Shown here: positions 1 through 6,748 of the stretch, one piece after another
How positions within the stretch are numbered: the stretch's first letter is position 1
Layout: each line of letters opens with the position of its first letter
Assembly (NCBI GenBank): GCA_005883175.1
Contig: VAYV01000061.1
Location: 1-13,004 of the forward strand
DNA: 13,004 nt
Source: Actinomycetota bacterium
Lineage (GTDB): Bacteria > Actinomycetota > AC-67
Direction of reading: 5' to 3'
Program-made: the position numbers and the translations under genes
Notes under the pieces: generated by a model
Seen by the model: only the letters and a program-made list of their open reading frames with translations
Database searches by the model: none
What the model was told of the DNA's origin: nothing

Positions 1-307
1 TTCCGCCGCCTTCTTTGGGATTCAGGTGCGCTTCGAGGAAGCTCCCCGGTGCCGAGAAGTTGCTCTCGATGACTTCCCACCGGACGATCCCGGGTCGCGA
101 CCAGTCGTAGCGCTCGCGTGCCCATACGTTCGGCCGCTTGTTTCCCTCACGGATCTCGGCGGACGTTTCGCCGATCGAATACACCTTGTACTGGTCTCGC
201 CCGAGCCCCGGCCACGTGTCGGGGCGGCGATCGGAGAAGTCGAGCAGCATCGCTTTCACCTTCTCCGGCGGCAACGTCGTGTCCACGTCGAACTCGATCC
301 GGGCCAT
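1..307 (-). CDS. SRPBCC-family protein (polyketide cyclase/START-like), 3' end beyond window
   Basis: The visible part is 102 residues; the C-terminus lies beyond base 1. It opens with an ARIEFDVDTTLPPEKV strand-helix start, then a DFSDRRPDTWPGL segment (residues 23-35). A long run of alternating strands follows, with WARERYDW (62-69) and VRWEVIESNFSAPGS (75-89). This pattern matches actinobacterial SRPBCC proteins, whose helix-grip fold encloses a hydrophobic cavity for lipids, polyketides or aromatic ligands. No catalytic residues can be named. The start is ATG at 307, preceded by a G-rich Shine-Dalgarno stretch (GAGG plus a G run at 312-318). It lies on the same strand as the mce operon, 212 nt past its last gene, with its own promoter-like sequence, so it is probably a separate unit. 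A role in handling imported lipid in the cytoplasm is a guess from position only. Confidence 0.78.
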   Translation of the reverse strand, partial: MARIEFDVDTTLPPEKVKAMLLDFSDRRPDTWPGLGRDQYKVYSIGETSAEIREGNKRPNVWARERYDWSRPGIVRWEVIESNFSAPGSFLEAHLNPKEGGG

Positions 308-349
308 GCATCCCCCTCATCTTCCGATCCGCGGCTGCGACGGCTGCGA

Positions 350-378
350 AGCCTAAGTGCGCCTTCCGTTCATCTCAA
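350..378 (-). promoter_or_regulatory. Putative promoter of the SRPBCC gene
   Basis: Read on the minus strand there is TTGAGA (378-373), a 17-nt spacer and TAGGCT (355-350). The -35 box matches TTGACA at five of six positions and the -10 fits the TANNNT form common in actinobacteria. Transcription would begin near 343, giving a leader of about 36 nt that contains the G-rich ribosome binding site at 312-318. This is a sequence match only. It is the best-formed minus-strand promoter I found between the mas stop codon and the SRPBCC start. Confidence 0.5.
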
Positions 379-474
379 GTCTTCCTAACGCGGCCAACCG
401 GAGGCCGTGAGACCGGCTTCCCCTTCGTATGCTCATCGCGGACGCTCCGCCGCTCTGAAGGAGTTACTGATCGC

Positions 475-520
475 GACGAGACGTCCACCGCCCTCGCCGG
501 ACCTTCCCGCGGTGCTCGTC
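475..520 (-). terminator. GC-rich inverted repeat just after mas; possible operon 3' end
   Basis: In the minus-strand transcript GACGAG-CACCGC (520-509) can pair with GCGGTG (491-486) and CTCGTC (480-475). This gives two stacked 6-bp stems with a 5-nt bulge on the 3' side and a 17-nt loop. It starts on the last base of the mas TAG codon. No U-tract follows, so it is not a canonical intrinsic terminator. In a GC-rich actinobacterium it could still terminate transcription or protect the 3' end of the mce mRNA. The rest of the 308-519 gap holds the promoter above and a minor 6-bp hairpin (CGGCC/GGCCG around 390-410). Confidence 0.4.
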
Positions 521-1122
521 TAGGTCGTCAGCTTGCCGAGCAGCGTGACGGAATCGACCTTCCAGCCGCTCGACGCGTGAACCAGCGTCATCTGGAGAAC
601 CTGCCGGTCGACGCGTGGAGCCGTCGAATCCTTGTTCGTCACCGTGACGTCGACGACGGCGAGCACCGTCGCGTTGTCACCGCCGACCGATGAGACGGCA
701 AGATTGACGATCTTCCCCTGCGAGGTCGCTTTGGTGGTAGTCAGCGCCGACGCGAATGCAGGGTTGCTCGTGAGGCGATCGAAATCGGACCGGAACTGCC
801 CGCTGGACATCGCGAGCACCGTCGTCCGCTGCGTCGGAAGCGTCGCGGCGTCGAAGGTCGTAAGAGATACGACGAACCGTCGTGAGAGCGCGAGCACGTC
901 CGAGCGCGTGTGCTCTGGGGCATTGCTGCGGAACAGGAAGACCGACACTGCCAACAGCGCGATGAGCGCGACGCCGGCTGCGATCGCTATCCACGCACCC
1001 ACCGGGCGTCGTTCGTGGCGCTCTTGGAGGAGCGTCGGCATCGGGGCCGGAACGTCTTCGTCCATCGCGTCCCCGAACCACGGGCCGGATCCCGTCGTGT
1101 GCGGCTTCTGCTCGGTCGCCAT
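520..1122 (-). CDS. Mce-associated membrane protein (Mas)
   Basis: This 200-residue protein has an acidic/proline cytoplasmic head (1-40), one membrane span (about 43-64, starting AWIAIAAGVALIALL) and an extracytoplasmic domain of about 135 residues. The domain pattern (RRFVVSLTTFD, then LTSNPAFASAL, then alternating strands TVLAVVDVTVTN and LQMTLVHASSGWKVDSV) fits the NTF2/SnoaL-like fold of Mce-associated proteins. The topology and place at the end of an mce operon are those of mycobacterial Mas proteins, which are thought to stabilise or assist the transporter. The start is ATG at 1122, sharing its A with the mceF stop (TGATG), so translation is probably coupled. Upstream in-frame extension into mceF was rejected because it would put 67 unlikely residues before the head. 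Only one mas gene is visible; many loci carry two or more. The family assignment rests on topology and context more than on a diagnostic motif. Confidence 0.8.
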   Translation of the reverse strand: MATEQKPHTTGSGPWFGDAMDEDVPAPMPTLLQERHERRPVGAWIAIAAGVALIALLAVSVFLFRSNAPEHTRSDVLALSRRFVVSLTTFDAATLPTQRTTVLAMSSGQFRSDFDRLTSNPAFASALTTTKATSQGKIVNLAVSSVGGDNATVLAVVDVTVTNKDSTAPRVDRQVLQMTLVHASSGWKVDSVTLLGKLTT

Positions 1123-2276
1123 CAGTATCCCAGGGTGTAGAGGTGCAACCACGATACCCGGTCGAGCTCGAGCTGTGCCGTGGGAGTCAGCGGCACGATG
1201 GGCGGGGGTGCAGCGGTGGTCACCGAAGCGGACGTGCCGGCGCAACGGAAGTTCGTGATCGGTTCCTTCGGGGACGCGTCGGTGACGGAGCGCACGGGAC
1301 GGCTGCTCGGGTCGTAGCTGCACTGGAGCGGCTGCGGGTTCTCGACCATGTTGAAGATGAAGTACGGCGCTGCGTACGCAGAGGACACGTCGCTCAAGAA
1401 CGGTCCGAGGTATGTGAGGAGCAAGTCGAGGCTCTCGAGGTGCTTGTGCGTGTTGCGCGTGACGGTACCCAGGTCGGACACGACCGTATCGATCTGGCTC
1501 TTGCGGTCGTTCAGCAGCGAGATGATGTCGGTGTCGAGCGTGCGGGTCGACGAGAAGAAGCGGTTGAGGTCGCTCGTGTGCGCGGCGGCGGTCGCCAAGA
1601 CCTGATTCAACGCCGCGATCCCTCGCTCGAACTCCGCGCTGTTGCTGTTGAACGCATCCTGCAGATCGGCGCTGTTCGCTAGGAGTGACGTGATCTCACC
1701 GCTGCGGTTGGTGCCGATCGTCGCGAGCTGATCCAGGGCCTTGATGACCGCGCGCAAGTCGCGGCCGTGTCCGGTCAAGCCGGTGCCGAGCTCGTGGATC
1801 ACCGTGCCGAGCTCTTTCGGGTCGATCGAGTTCAGCACCACGGTGAACTCTTTGAGGAGATCCTCGATCTGGAGCGGCGTTTCCGTCTGCGACTCCCGGA
1901 TAACGTCGCCGCTGTGGAATATGGGCCCCGAGGCCGACACCGGAAGAAGGTCGATGAACTGCTCGCCGACCGCGCTCTTGAACTGGATCTGCGCGCGCGC
2001 GCCGTCCTTGGGGATCTTCCACTTGCTGTTGATGATCATTTCGATCTTGACCGCGTCGCGCGTGAGCGACATACGGCCGATCCTGCCGATCTGTACGCCG
2101 CGGTACGTCACCTCTTGGTTCGTGGCGACGCCGCCGGCCGTCGGGAAGATGCCGTAGATGTGGTACGTGCTCCCGAACACCGTCGGCAGCACCTGGACGG
2201 CGAGCAGGATCACGAGGGCCGCCGAAAGCACGAGGAACGCGGTCGTGTTGATGATGAGTCGCCGGTCGAGCCTCAT
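1122..2276 (-). CDS. mceF: MceF, Mce-family substrate-binding subunit
   Basis: This 384-residue subunit has an N-terminal membrane anchor (about 8-30, FLVLSAALVILLAVQV). One MCE domain follows (about 37-115) with the typical VTYRGVQIGRI strand (56-66) and VGEQFIDLLPV near its end. A long helical region (about 130-290) comes next, rich in heptad-like L/I/V spacing. In Mce complexes the MCE domains of six different subunits form a ring and their helices form a hydrophobic tunnel for lipid. The C-terminal part holds the only two cysteines (C319, C345), a proline stretch near 357-365 and an aromatic end. At 384 residues it is on the short side compared with mycobacterial MceF proteins. The start is ATG at 2276, overlapping the mceE stop by ATGA. 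An in-frame ATG at 2291 would add MGADA and was not preferred, because six of nine junctions here use 4-bp overlaps. The order A to F gives the letter. Confidence 0.9.
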   Translation of the reverse strand: MRLDRRLIINTTAFLVLSAALVILLAVQVLPTVFGSTYHIYGIFPTAGGVATNQEVTYRGVQIGRIGRMSLTRDAVKIEMIINSKWKIPKDGARAQIQFKSAVGEQFIDLLPVSASGPIFHSGDVIRESQTETPLQIEDLLKEFTVVLNSIDPKELGTVIHELGTGLTGHGRDLRAVIKALDQLATIGTNRSGEITSLLANSADLQDAFNSNSAEFERGIAALNQVLATAAAHTSDLNRFFSSTRTLDTDIISLLNDRKSQIDTVVSDLGTVTRNTHKHLESLDLLLTYLGPFLSDVSSAYAAPYFIFNMVENPQPLQCSYDPSSRPVRSVTDASPKEPITNFRCAGTSASVTTAAPPPIVPLTPTAQLELDRVSWLHLYTLGY

Positions 2277-3313
2277 CGCGTCGGCCCCCACAGCAGGTCG
2301 GCGAGGGTCGGCGCCTTCGACGCAGCCGGTGCCTTGCCGACGGCCGGCGCGCTGCGGGAGAGCGCCGCCGACCCGGTCCCCGGCGGTCCCGTGTTTGTCA
2401 GGGACAAGACGACGTCGAGCTGCAGGTAGTCACCGGGGAATGCCCGCGGCCACAGGTCGCTGAACTTCGCCAGCGAGGTGAGCGCCTTGTCGAGGTCGCC
2501 GGTCGTCGTCATGACCTTGTCGAGGACGAGCGTCAGGTCTTTGACCTGGCGGTCGGTCGACGGCTCTGTCGCCTTCGTGAACCGCGCAAGCACCGACGAC
2601 GCGTTGTTCAGCGACGACACCAACCGATCGAGGTCGGCACGTTGGTTCGCGAGGATCTCCGTCGCATCGGCGGTCGACGAGATCGCGCGCGCGACCACAT
2701 CGGTGCTCCCGGCAACCGTCGAGATCGCGCTGTTGAGGTTGTCGATCGCCGTCGCGAGATCCGGCGCGCGGTTCGCGAGAACGGGCGTGATCTGCCGGAG
2801 CTCGCTGAAGATCTGCCCTAGCTCCGTACCCTTGTCCTTCAGGATCTGCGCCGACGAGTGGATCACCGTGGCGAGGTCGGCGGTGGTCCCACCCTGCAGC
2901 AGCCGGCCGAGCGAGATGAGCGCATCGTCGAGGCCGGGGATACGACTGGTTCGGTCCAGGGGGATGACGTCGCCGTTCTGCAGCGGCTGCGGCGAAGGCG
3001 TCTCGTTGGAAGGCGCGCGCAGCTCGATGAACTCCTCACCGAGGAGCGATGTCGAACGGATCAGCGCGAGCGCGTTGCGCGGGATGCGCGCGTCTTTGTT
3101 GACCCGAAGCGTCACGCGCGCGTTGTAACCGTCGAGGCTGATCGCGCGGACGCTGCCGATCACCACGTCCGAAGACTGCACGTTGGCGAACCGCGGAAGG
3201 TCTCCGACCTGACGGAAGATCGCATCGACCTTGATCGAGGCGCCGCTGCTCCCGCACGCAGCGAGACCGCTCGCGACGAGAAGCACGCCGATCAGGCCGA
3301 GCGCGCGCTTCAC
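2273..3313 (-). CDS. mceE: MceE, lipoprotein subunit of the Mce complex (LprK-like)
   Basis: This 346-residue subunit begins KRALGLIGVLLVASGLAAC, a lipoprotein signal with lipobox LAAC (17-20). C20 is the predicted diacylglycerol attachment site and the only cysteine in the protein. The MCE domain spans about 26-105 with DVVIGSV (49-55) and LLGEEFIEL. A helical region (about 130-280) follows, with regularly spaced D-L pairs such as RAPDLATAIDNLNSAIS. The tail (about 300-346) is rich in P, A, G and S and ends LADLLWGPTR. Mycobacterial MceE proteins are likewise lipoproteins (LprK), so this assignment is firm. The start is GTG at 3313 in a GTGA overlap with the mceD stop, with AGGTGG five bases upstream. 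The same frame stays open far upstream inside mceD, but the signal peptide fixes the true start. Confidence 0.93.
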   Translation of the reverse strand: MKRALGLIGVLLVASGLAACGSSGASIKVDAIFRQVGDLPRFANVQSSDVVIGSVRAISLDGYNARVTLRVNKDARIPRNALALIRSTSLLGEEFIELRAPSNETPSPQPLQNGDVIPLDRTSRIPGLDDALISLGRLLQGGTTADLATVIHSSAQILKDKGTELGQIFSELRQITPVLANRAPDLATAIDNLNSAISTVAGSTDVVARAISSTADATEILANQRADLDRLVSSLNNASSVLARFTKATEPSTDRQVKDLTLVLDKVMTTTGDLDKALTSLAKFSDLWPRAFPGDYLQLDVVLSLTNTGPPGTGSAALSRSAPAVGKAPAASKAPTLADLLWGPTR

Positions 3314-4593
3314 CACAACCACCTGAACGCGTGATCGAGGCTGCCGCCGATCCGGTCGAGCAGCCCGCCGAGTAACCCGCCCGGCGTGCTCGACGGGGCG
3401 GGCGCCGGCGCGGATGAGGCCGACGGTCCGAGCAGCGGCAACTTCGGCAAGAGGTCGAGCAGGTCCGGCGCGGTGTTCCGCGCGTTCCCGGCCGAAGGCG
3501 CCGGTGACGCCTTCGCGGACGGAGCGGGCGGCGCCGTTTGAGCAGACGATCCCGACAGCGGCAGGCCCTCGAGACCGAGCAGCACGCAGAGGGCGACCGG
3601 CACGCCCGGCGGGCACGTCGTCAAGTGCGCGTCGCGGACGTCGATGTGTGCCGGGCCAGGGCCGGAGAAGTCCACGGCACCGCCGTTGTGATGCCCCTCC
3701 ACGCCGTCGTCCAGCACGGGCGTCCACTCCACCGCTCGCTCCAGCGAGTCTTGGTGCCGGATGATCGCTTGCGTCGTCTTCGACAGCGTGACGAGGTCGG
3801 TCTCCAGCGCCGCCTTGTGGTCGTGCACCAGCGAAGACAGCTGATCGGTCAGCAGCGCGATGTTCGCGAGCGATCCGCCGAAGCTCGCACGCTCGTCCGC
3901 GATCGCACCGAGGGCTTCGGCGAGGTGGGTGTTGAGGTCGACGAGGTCGGAGCGCCGCTGCGCCAGCGCCGAGATCAACGACGATAGATGGACGACGATC
4001 TGATCGAGGTCGGCCGACCGCGTCAGGATGGTCGCGCTCACCTTCCCGCCGCCTTCGAGCGTTGCGCTGAGGTCGCCGCCGACACCCCGCAGTGACTGGG
4101 ACAGGTTGCTCACGAGCACGCCGAGCGCCGGCGAGCCGCCCTGCGTCCCTTGCTCCAGCGCGTCGAGCAGCTTCTTGAGCTGCGTCAGGAGATCGTCGAG
4201 CTCGGCGGGGATGAACGTGCGGTCGGTGCCGATGACGTCGCCGGTCTTCAGCGCCGCTCCGGATGAATACGGCGGGAACAGCTGCACGTAGCGGTCCGAG
4301 ATCAACGAGATCGGTACGATCGTCGCGCGCGCGTCGGCTGGGATCCTGCGCGCCTTGTCGATCCGCATCACGACCTTGACGTCGTTGCCCACCGGCGTGA
4401 CGGATACGACGCGGCCGACGGCGACGCCGAGCACCATCACGCGCGACGACGGGAACAGGCCGATGGTCTTCGTGAACATCGCGGTGACCTTGATCGAGCC
4501 CTGATCGGTGCTCGGCTTCACCGCAAGCGTGACGGTTCCGGCCACGAACGTGAAAGCGATCGCGATCGCCAGCAGCCGACGCGAGCCCGTCAC
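3310..4593 (-). CDS. mceD: MceD, Mce-family subunit with Pro/Ala/Ser-rich tail
   Basis: At 427 residues this is the longest Mce protein here. It has an N-terminal membrane span (about 7-25, LLAIAIAFTFVAGTVTLAV), an MCE domain (about 33-112) with VLGVAVGRVVSV, and LISDRYVQLFPPY near its end. A long helical region (about 125-285) follows. C327 and C336 are its only cysteines. Residues 347-427 form an unusual tail: a P/A/S-rich stretch, a leucine-proline segment (DLLDLLPKLPLLGP), a second P/A/S stretch and a short hydrophobic end (GLLGGLLDRIGGSLDHAFRW). The start is GTG at 4593, overlapping the mceC stop (GTGA), with a purine-rich AAGGGTGG about 8 bases upstream. A GTG at 4605 is also in frame and would add four residues. 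The frame is open another 1.2 kb upstream inside mceC, but that stretch looks nothing like an Mce protein. Confidence 0.9.
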   Translation of the reverse strand: MTGSRRLLAIAIAFTFVAGTVTLAVKPSTDQGSIKVTAMFTKTIGLFPSSRVMVLGVAVGRVVSVTPVGNDVKVVMRIDKARRIPADARATIVPISLISDRYVQLFPPYSSGAALKTGDVIGTDRTFIPAELDDLLTQLKKLLDALEQGTQGGSPALGVLVSNLSQSLRGVGGDLSATLEGGGKVSATILTRSADLDQIVVHLSSLISALAQRRSDLVDLNTHLAEALGAIADERASFGGSLANIALLTDQLSSLVHDHKAALETDLVTLSKTTQAIIRHQDSLERAVEWTPVLDDGVEGHHNGGAVDFSGPGPAHIDVRDAHLTTCPPGVPVALCVLLGLEGLPLSGSSAQTAPPAPSAKASPAPSAGNARNTAPDLLDLLPKLPLLGPSASSAPAPAPSSTPGGLLGGLLDRIGGSLDHAFRWLW

Positions 4594-5705
4594 TTGGTCA
4601 TCCACCCTTCCAGGAGCGGGCTCCACTGCGGCGCGCCGGACGTCGACGTGGTGGACACGATGTTCGTGGCGCCGGCGCTCGCGGCGGCACAGTCCTGGGG
4701 AGGCCCGGCGGACCCGCCGGTTCCGATCTTGACCGGCGGGAGCGGGGGGATGGAGCTCGCTTCGATCGCCATGATGCATATGCCGGCCCAGCGTCCCCGG
4801 TACACGATGCGCGCGAACGCTTCGCTGGACGGGCCGATCACCTTCAGCGCTTCCTCGACCTGCCCGAGGTTCGCGTCGACCAACGCGAGCGTGCTGTGCA
4901 GATCGTTGAGGACGGTGTCGAGATCCGGACGCTTGGCGCGCAGGAGGCCGCCGAGCTGACCGGCCAGCTCGTCCGTGTTCCTCAGCAAGCTCTGGACGAC
5001 GGCACGGCGTTGTGCGAGCACGCCCATCACGGTGTTGAGCTGCGAGATGATCGTCTGGATGTTCGGCGCCGATGCGTCCAGCGACGCGAGGATCTCGTCG
5101 CCTTTCGACAGCACGGTGTCGAGCGACTGCGACTTGGAGCCCAGGGCCGAGAGCACCTTCCCAGCACCCTTGAGCGTGCCGGCGACGTTCCGGTGCGGGT
5201 CGGCCGTGATCGCAGCCAGCGCCTTGAACGCCTCGTTCAGCTCCTTGCCGTTGACGTTGGTGAGCAGGTCGACGGTCGCGTTGGCCGTTTGGTAGATCTC
5301 GAACGGGATCTCGGTCCGGTCGAGCGGGATGCGATCGCCGGTCTTCATGTACGGGCCCGGACCTTGCGCATCGATGACGACCGATTTGGTGCCCAGGATC
5401 GTCTTCAGCGAGATCGCGGCCGTCGCGTCGCGCGGGATCGTTACCCCGCCGCCGACCGAAAGCGTGACGAGGACGCGGTCGCCGTCGAGCTTCACCTTGG
5501 TGACCGTGCCGACCTTCAAACCGGCGATGCGAACATCGCTCCCCGGCGCCAGGCCAGCCGCGTCGGCGAACTCCGCCGTGACCGTGTAGTTGTGGGAGAT
5601 GAATGGGAGCTTCTTGAATTCGAACGCCAGCAGGAAGATCAGGGCGAGCACGATGATCGACGCGATGCCCACCGCGACCTGATTGCGCTCCCGGAAGGAC
5701 TTCAC
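4590..5705 (-). CDS. mceC: MceC, Mce-family subunit
   Basis: This 371-residue subunit has a membrane anchor at about 10-28 (VAVGIASIIVLALIFLLAF) and an MCE domain at about 39-115 with DVRIAGLKVGTV (57-68) and LGTKSVVIDAQGPGP. A helical region follows to about 295. The C-terminal domain holds both of its cysteines (C310, C339) separated by a proline/glycine stretch, then a T/S-rich tail. The family role is one of six subunits lining the extracytoplasmic lipid tunnel. The start is GTG at 5705 in a GTGA overlap with the mceB stop, with a strong GGGAGG six bases upstream. The gene therefore has its own ribosome binding site as well as likely coupling. The letter C comes from position and could not be proved by homology here. 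Confidence 0.9.
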   Translation of the reverse strand: MKSFRERNQVAVGIASIIVLALIFLLAFEFKKLPFISHNYTVTAEFADAAGLAPGSDVRIAGLKVGTVTKVKLDGDRVLVTLSVGGGVTIPRDATAAISLKTILGTKSVVIDAQGPGPYMKTGDRIPLDRTEIPFEIYQTANATVDLLTNVNGKELNEAFKALAAITADPHRNVAGTLKGAGKVLSALGSKSQSLDTVLSKGDEILASLDASAPNIQTIISQLNTVMGVLAQRRAVVQSLLRNTDELAGQLGGLLRAKRPDLDTVLNDLHSTLALVDANLGQVEEALKVIGPSSEAFARIVYRGRWAGICIMAIEASSIPPLPPVKIGTGGSAGPPQDCAAASAGATNIVSTTSTSGAPQWSPLLEGWMTK

Positions 5706-6748
5706 GGCTTCCCTCCCGGCAAGTCCGACAGGATCGACGTGAGATCCGGCTGACCCGCAGCCGAGCCGGACGAAACCGCGTTCTCACACCCGGTCGTCCC
5801 GGCGAGGCAGAACGCGGGGATGTAGAGGTTTACCCACTCGCCGTACGACATCGCTTTGAGCGTCGCGCGCTCGACGTCGTCGAGGTGCTGGAGGATCTGC
5901 ACGAGGTCGGCCTGATGCTTGCGCACCAGCTCGAGCAGCGTCGCCACGTTGCCGATGTCCCGCTCGAGCGAGGTTCTGTTCGTCTTGACCAGCTTCGCGA
6001 GCTCGCCGGTAGCCGTGTTCAGGTTGACCAACACGCGGTCGAGCTGCCCCGAATCCGAGGCGAGCGTGTTTGCGATCGTGGCGAGGTTGGACAGGAGCTG
6101 CTCGAGCTGGACGCGTTGATCGGCGACGGCCGTCGACACCGTGCTTAGGCCGTCGACGAGGCTGCCGATCTGTGCGTCTTTCGTCGAAAGCGTTCCGAGC
6201 AGCTTCGAGGTGTCGCTTAATATCGCGTCGATGTCGCCCTTGTGCGGTGCGATCGCTTGCACCAGTGCTTCGCTCAGCGCATTGATGTCGGACCCGTTGA
6301 TGCCGGTGAGGAGCGGTCTAAGGTTGTTGAAGATCGTGTCCAGGTCGAGCGGCCCCTCGGTCTGCGTCGCGGGAACCAGGTCGCCGGGTGAGAGGTAGGG
6401 AGCGGCCCCAGTTCCGGGGTCGAGGTTCACGACGCGCAAGCCGAGCAGGTTGCGATAACGGATCTCGATTTGGGTCGCCTTCGGCAGCTTGATGCTCTTG
6501 TCTATCGCGAGCTTCACGATCGCGATGCCGTGATCGACGCGCGCGCCGTCGACCTTGCCGACCTTAACGCCGGCCAGTGTTACCGGATCTCCCGCGGCCA
6601 CGCCGGTGGCGTCGTTGAACGCCGCTTGGATCGAGTAGCGCGCGCGCAGCAGCGCGAAGTTCCCGATCTGCGACGCGAGGATGACCGTGACCGCAAGCGT
6701 CACGGCGGTGAAGATCGCGAGCTTGAACAGAACTCCGCGCAGCTTCAC
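5702..6748 (-). CDS. mceB: MceB, Mce-family subunit
   Basis: This 348-residue subunit is the compact member of the set. It has a membrane anchor at about 6-25 (starting VLFKLAIFTAVTLAV) and an MCE domain at about 37-113 with VTLAGVKVGKV (56-66) and LLGLRVVNLDPG. A helical stretch with repeated L-x-x-L-L spacing runs to about 290. A short C-terminal domain contains the conserved-looking GEWVNLYIPAFC and both cysteines (C314, C321), and the tail ends SILSDLPGGKP. The start is GTG at 6748 in a GTGA overlap with the mceA stop; GGAG lies 8 bases upstream. The MCE core is intact and nothing looks truncated. Confidence 0.9.
   Translation of the reverse strand: MKLRGVLFKLAIFTAVTLAVTVILASQIGNFALLRARYSIQAAFNDATGVAAGDPVTLAGVKVGKVDGARVDHGIAIVKLAIDKSIKLPKATQIEIRYRNLLGLRVVNLDPGTGAAPYLSPGDLVPATQTEGPLDLDTIFNNLRPLLTGINGSDINALSEALVQAIAPHKGDIDAILSDTSKLLGTLSTKDAQIGSLVDGLSTVSTAVADQRVQLEQLLSNLATIANTLASDSGQLDRVLVNLNTATGELAKLVKTNRTSLERDIGNVATLLELVRKHQADLVQILQHLDDVERATLKAMSYGEWVNLYIPAFCLAGTTGCENAVSSGSAAGQPDLTSILSDLPGGKP

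Noticed and set aside
26..388. Plus-strand frames at the left edge (26-388, 118-693, 138-356)
   Set aside because: They oppose the SRPBCC gene, whose minus-strand translation shows conserved motifs, a ribosome binding site and a promoter.
4896..5753. Plus-strand open frame of 285 codons antisense to mceC
   Set aside because: Its translation is rich in R, D, E and L with no domain pattern, it lies opposite a well-supported gene, and it mirrors codon bias. Similar antisense frames at 632-1258, 1767-2429, 7387-8103 and 8115-8855 are rejected for the same reason.
3310..5787. An 825-codon open frame on the minus strand covering mceC and mceD
   Set aside because: Only the part from GTG 4593 resembles an Mce protein. 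The upstream portion is arginine/histidine-rich sequence in a shifted frame of mceC, a high-GC artefact. The same applies to the extended frames upstream of mceE (to 3727) and mceA (to 8634).
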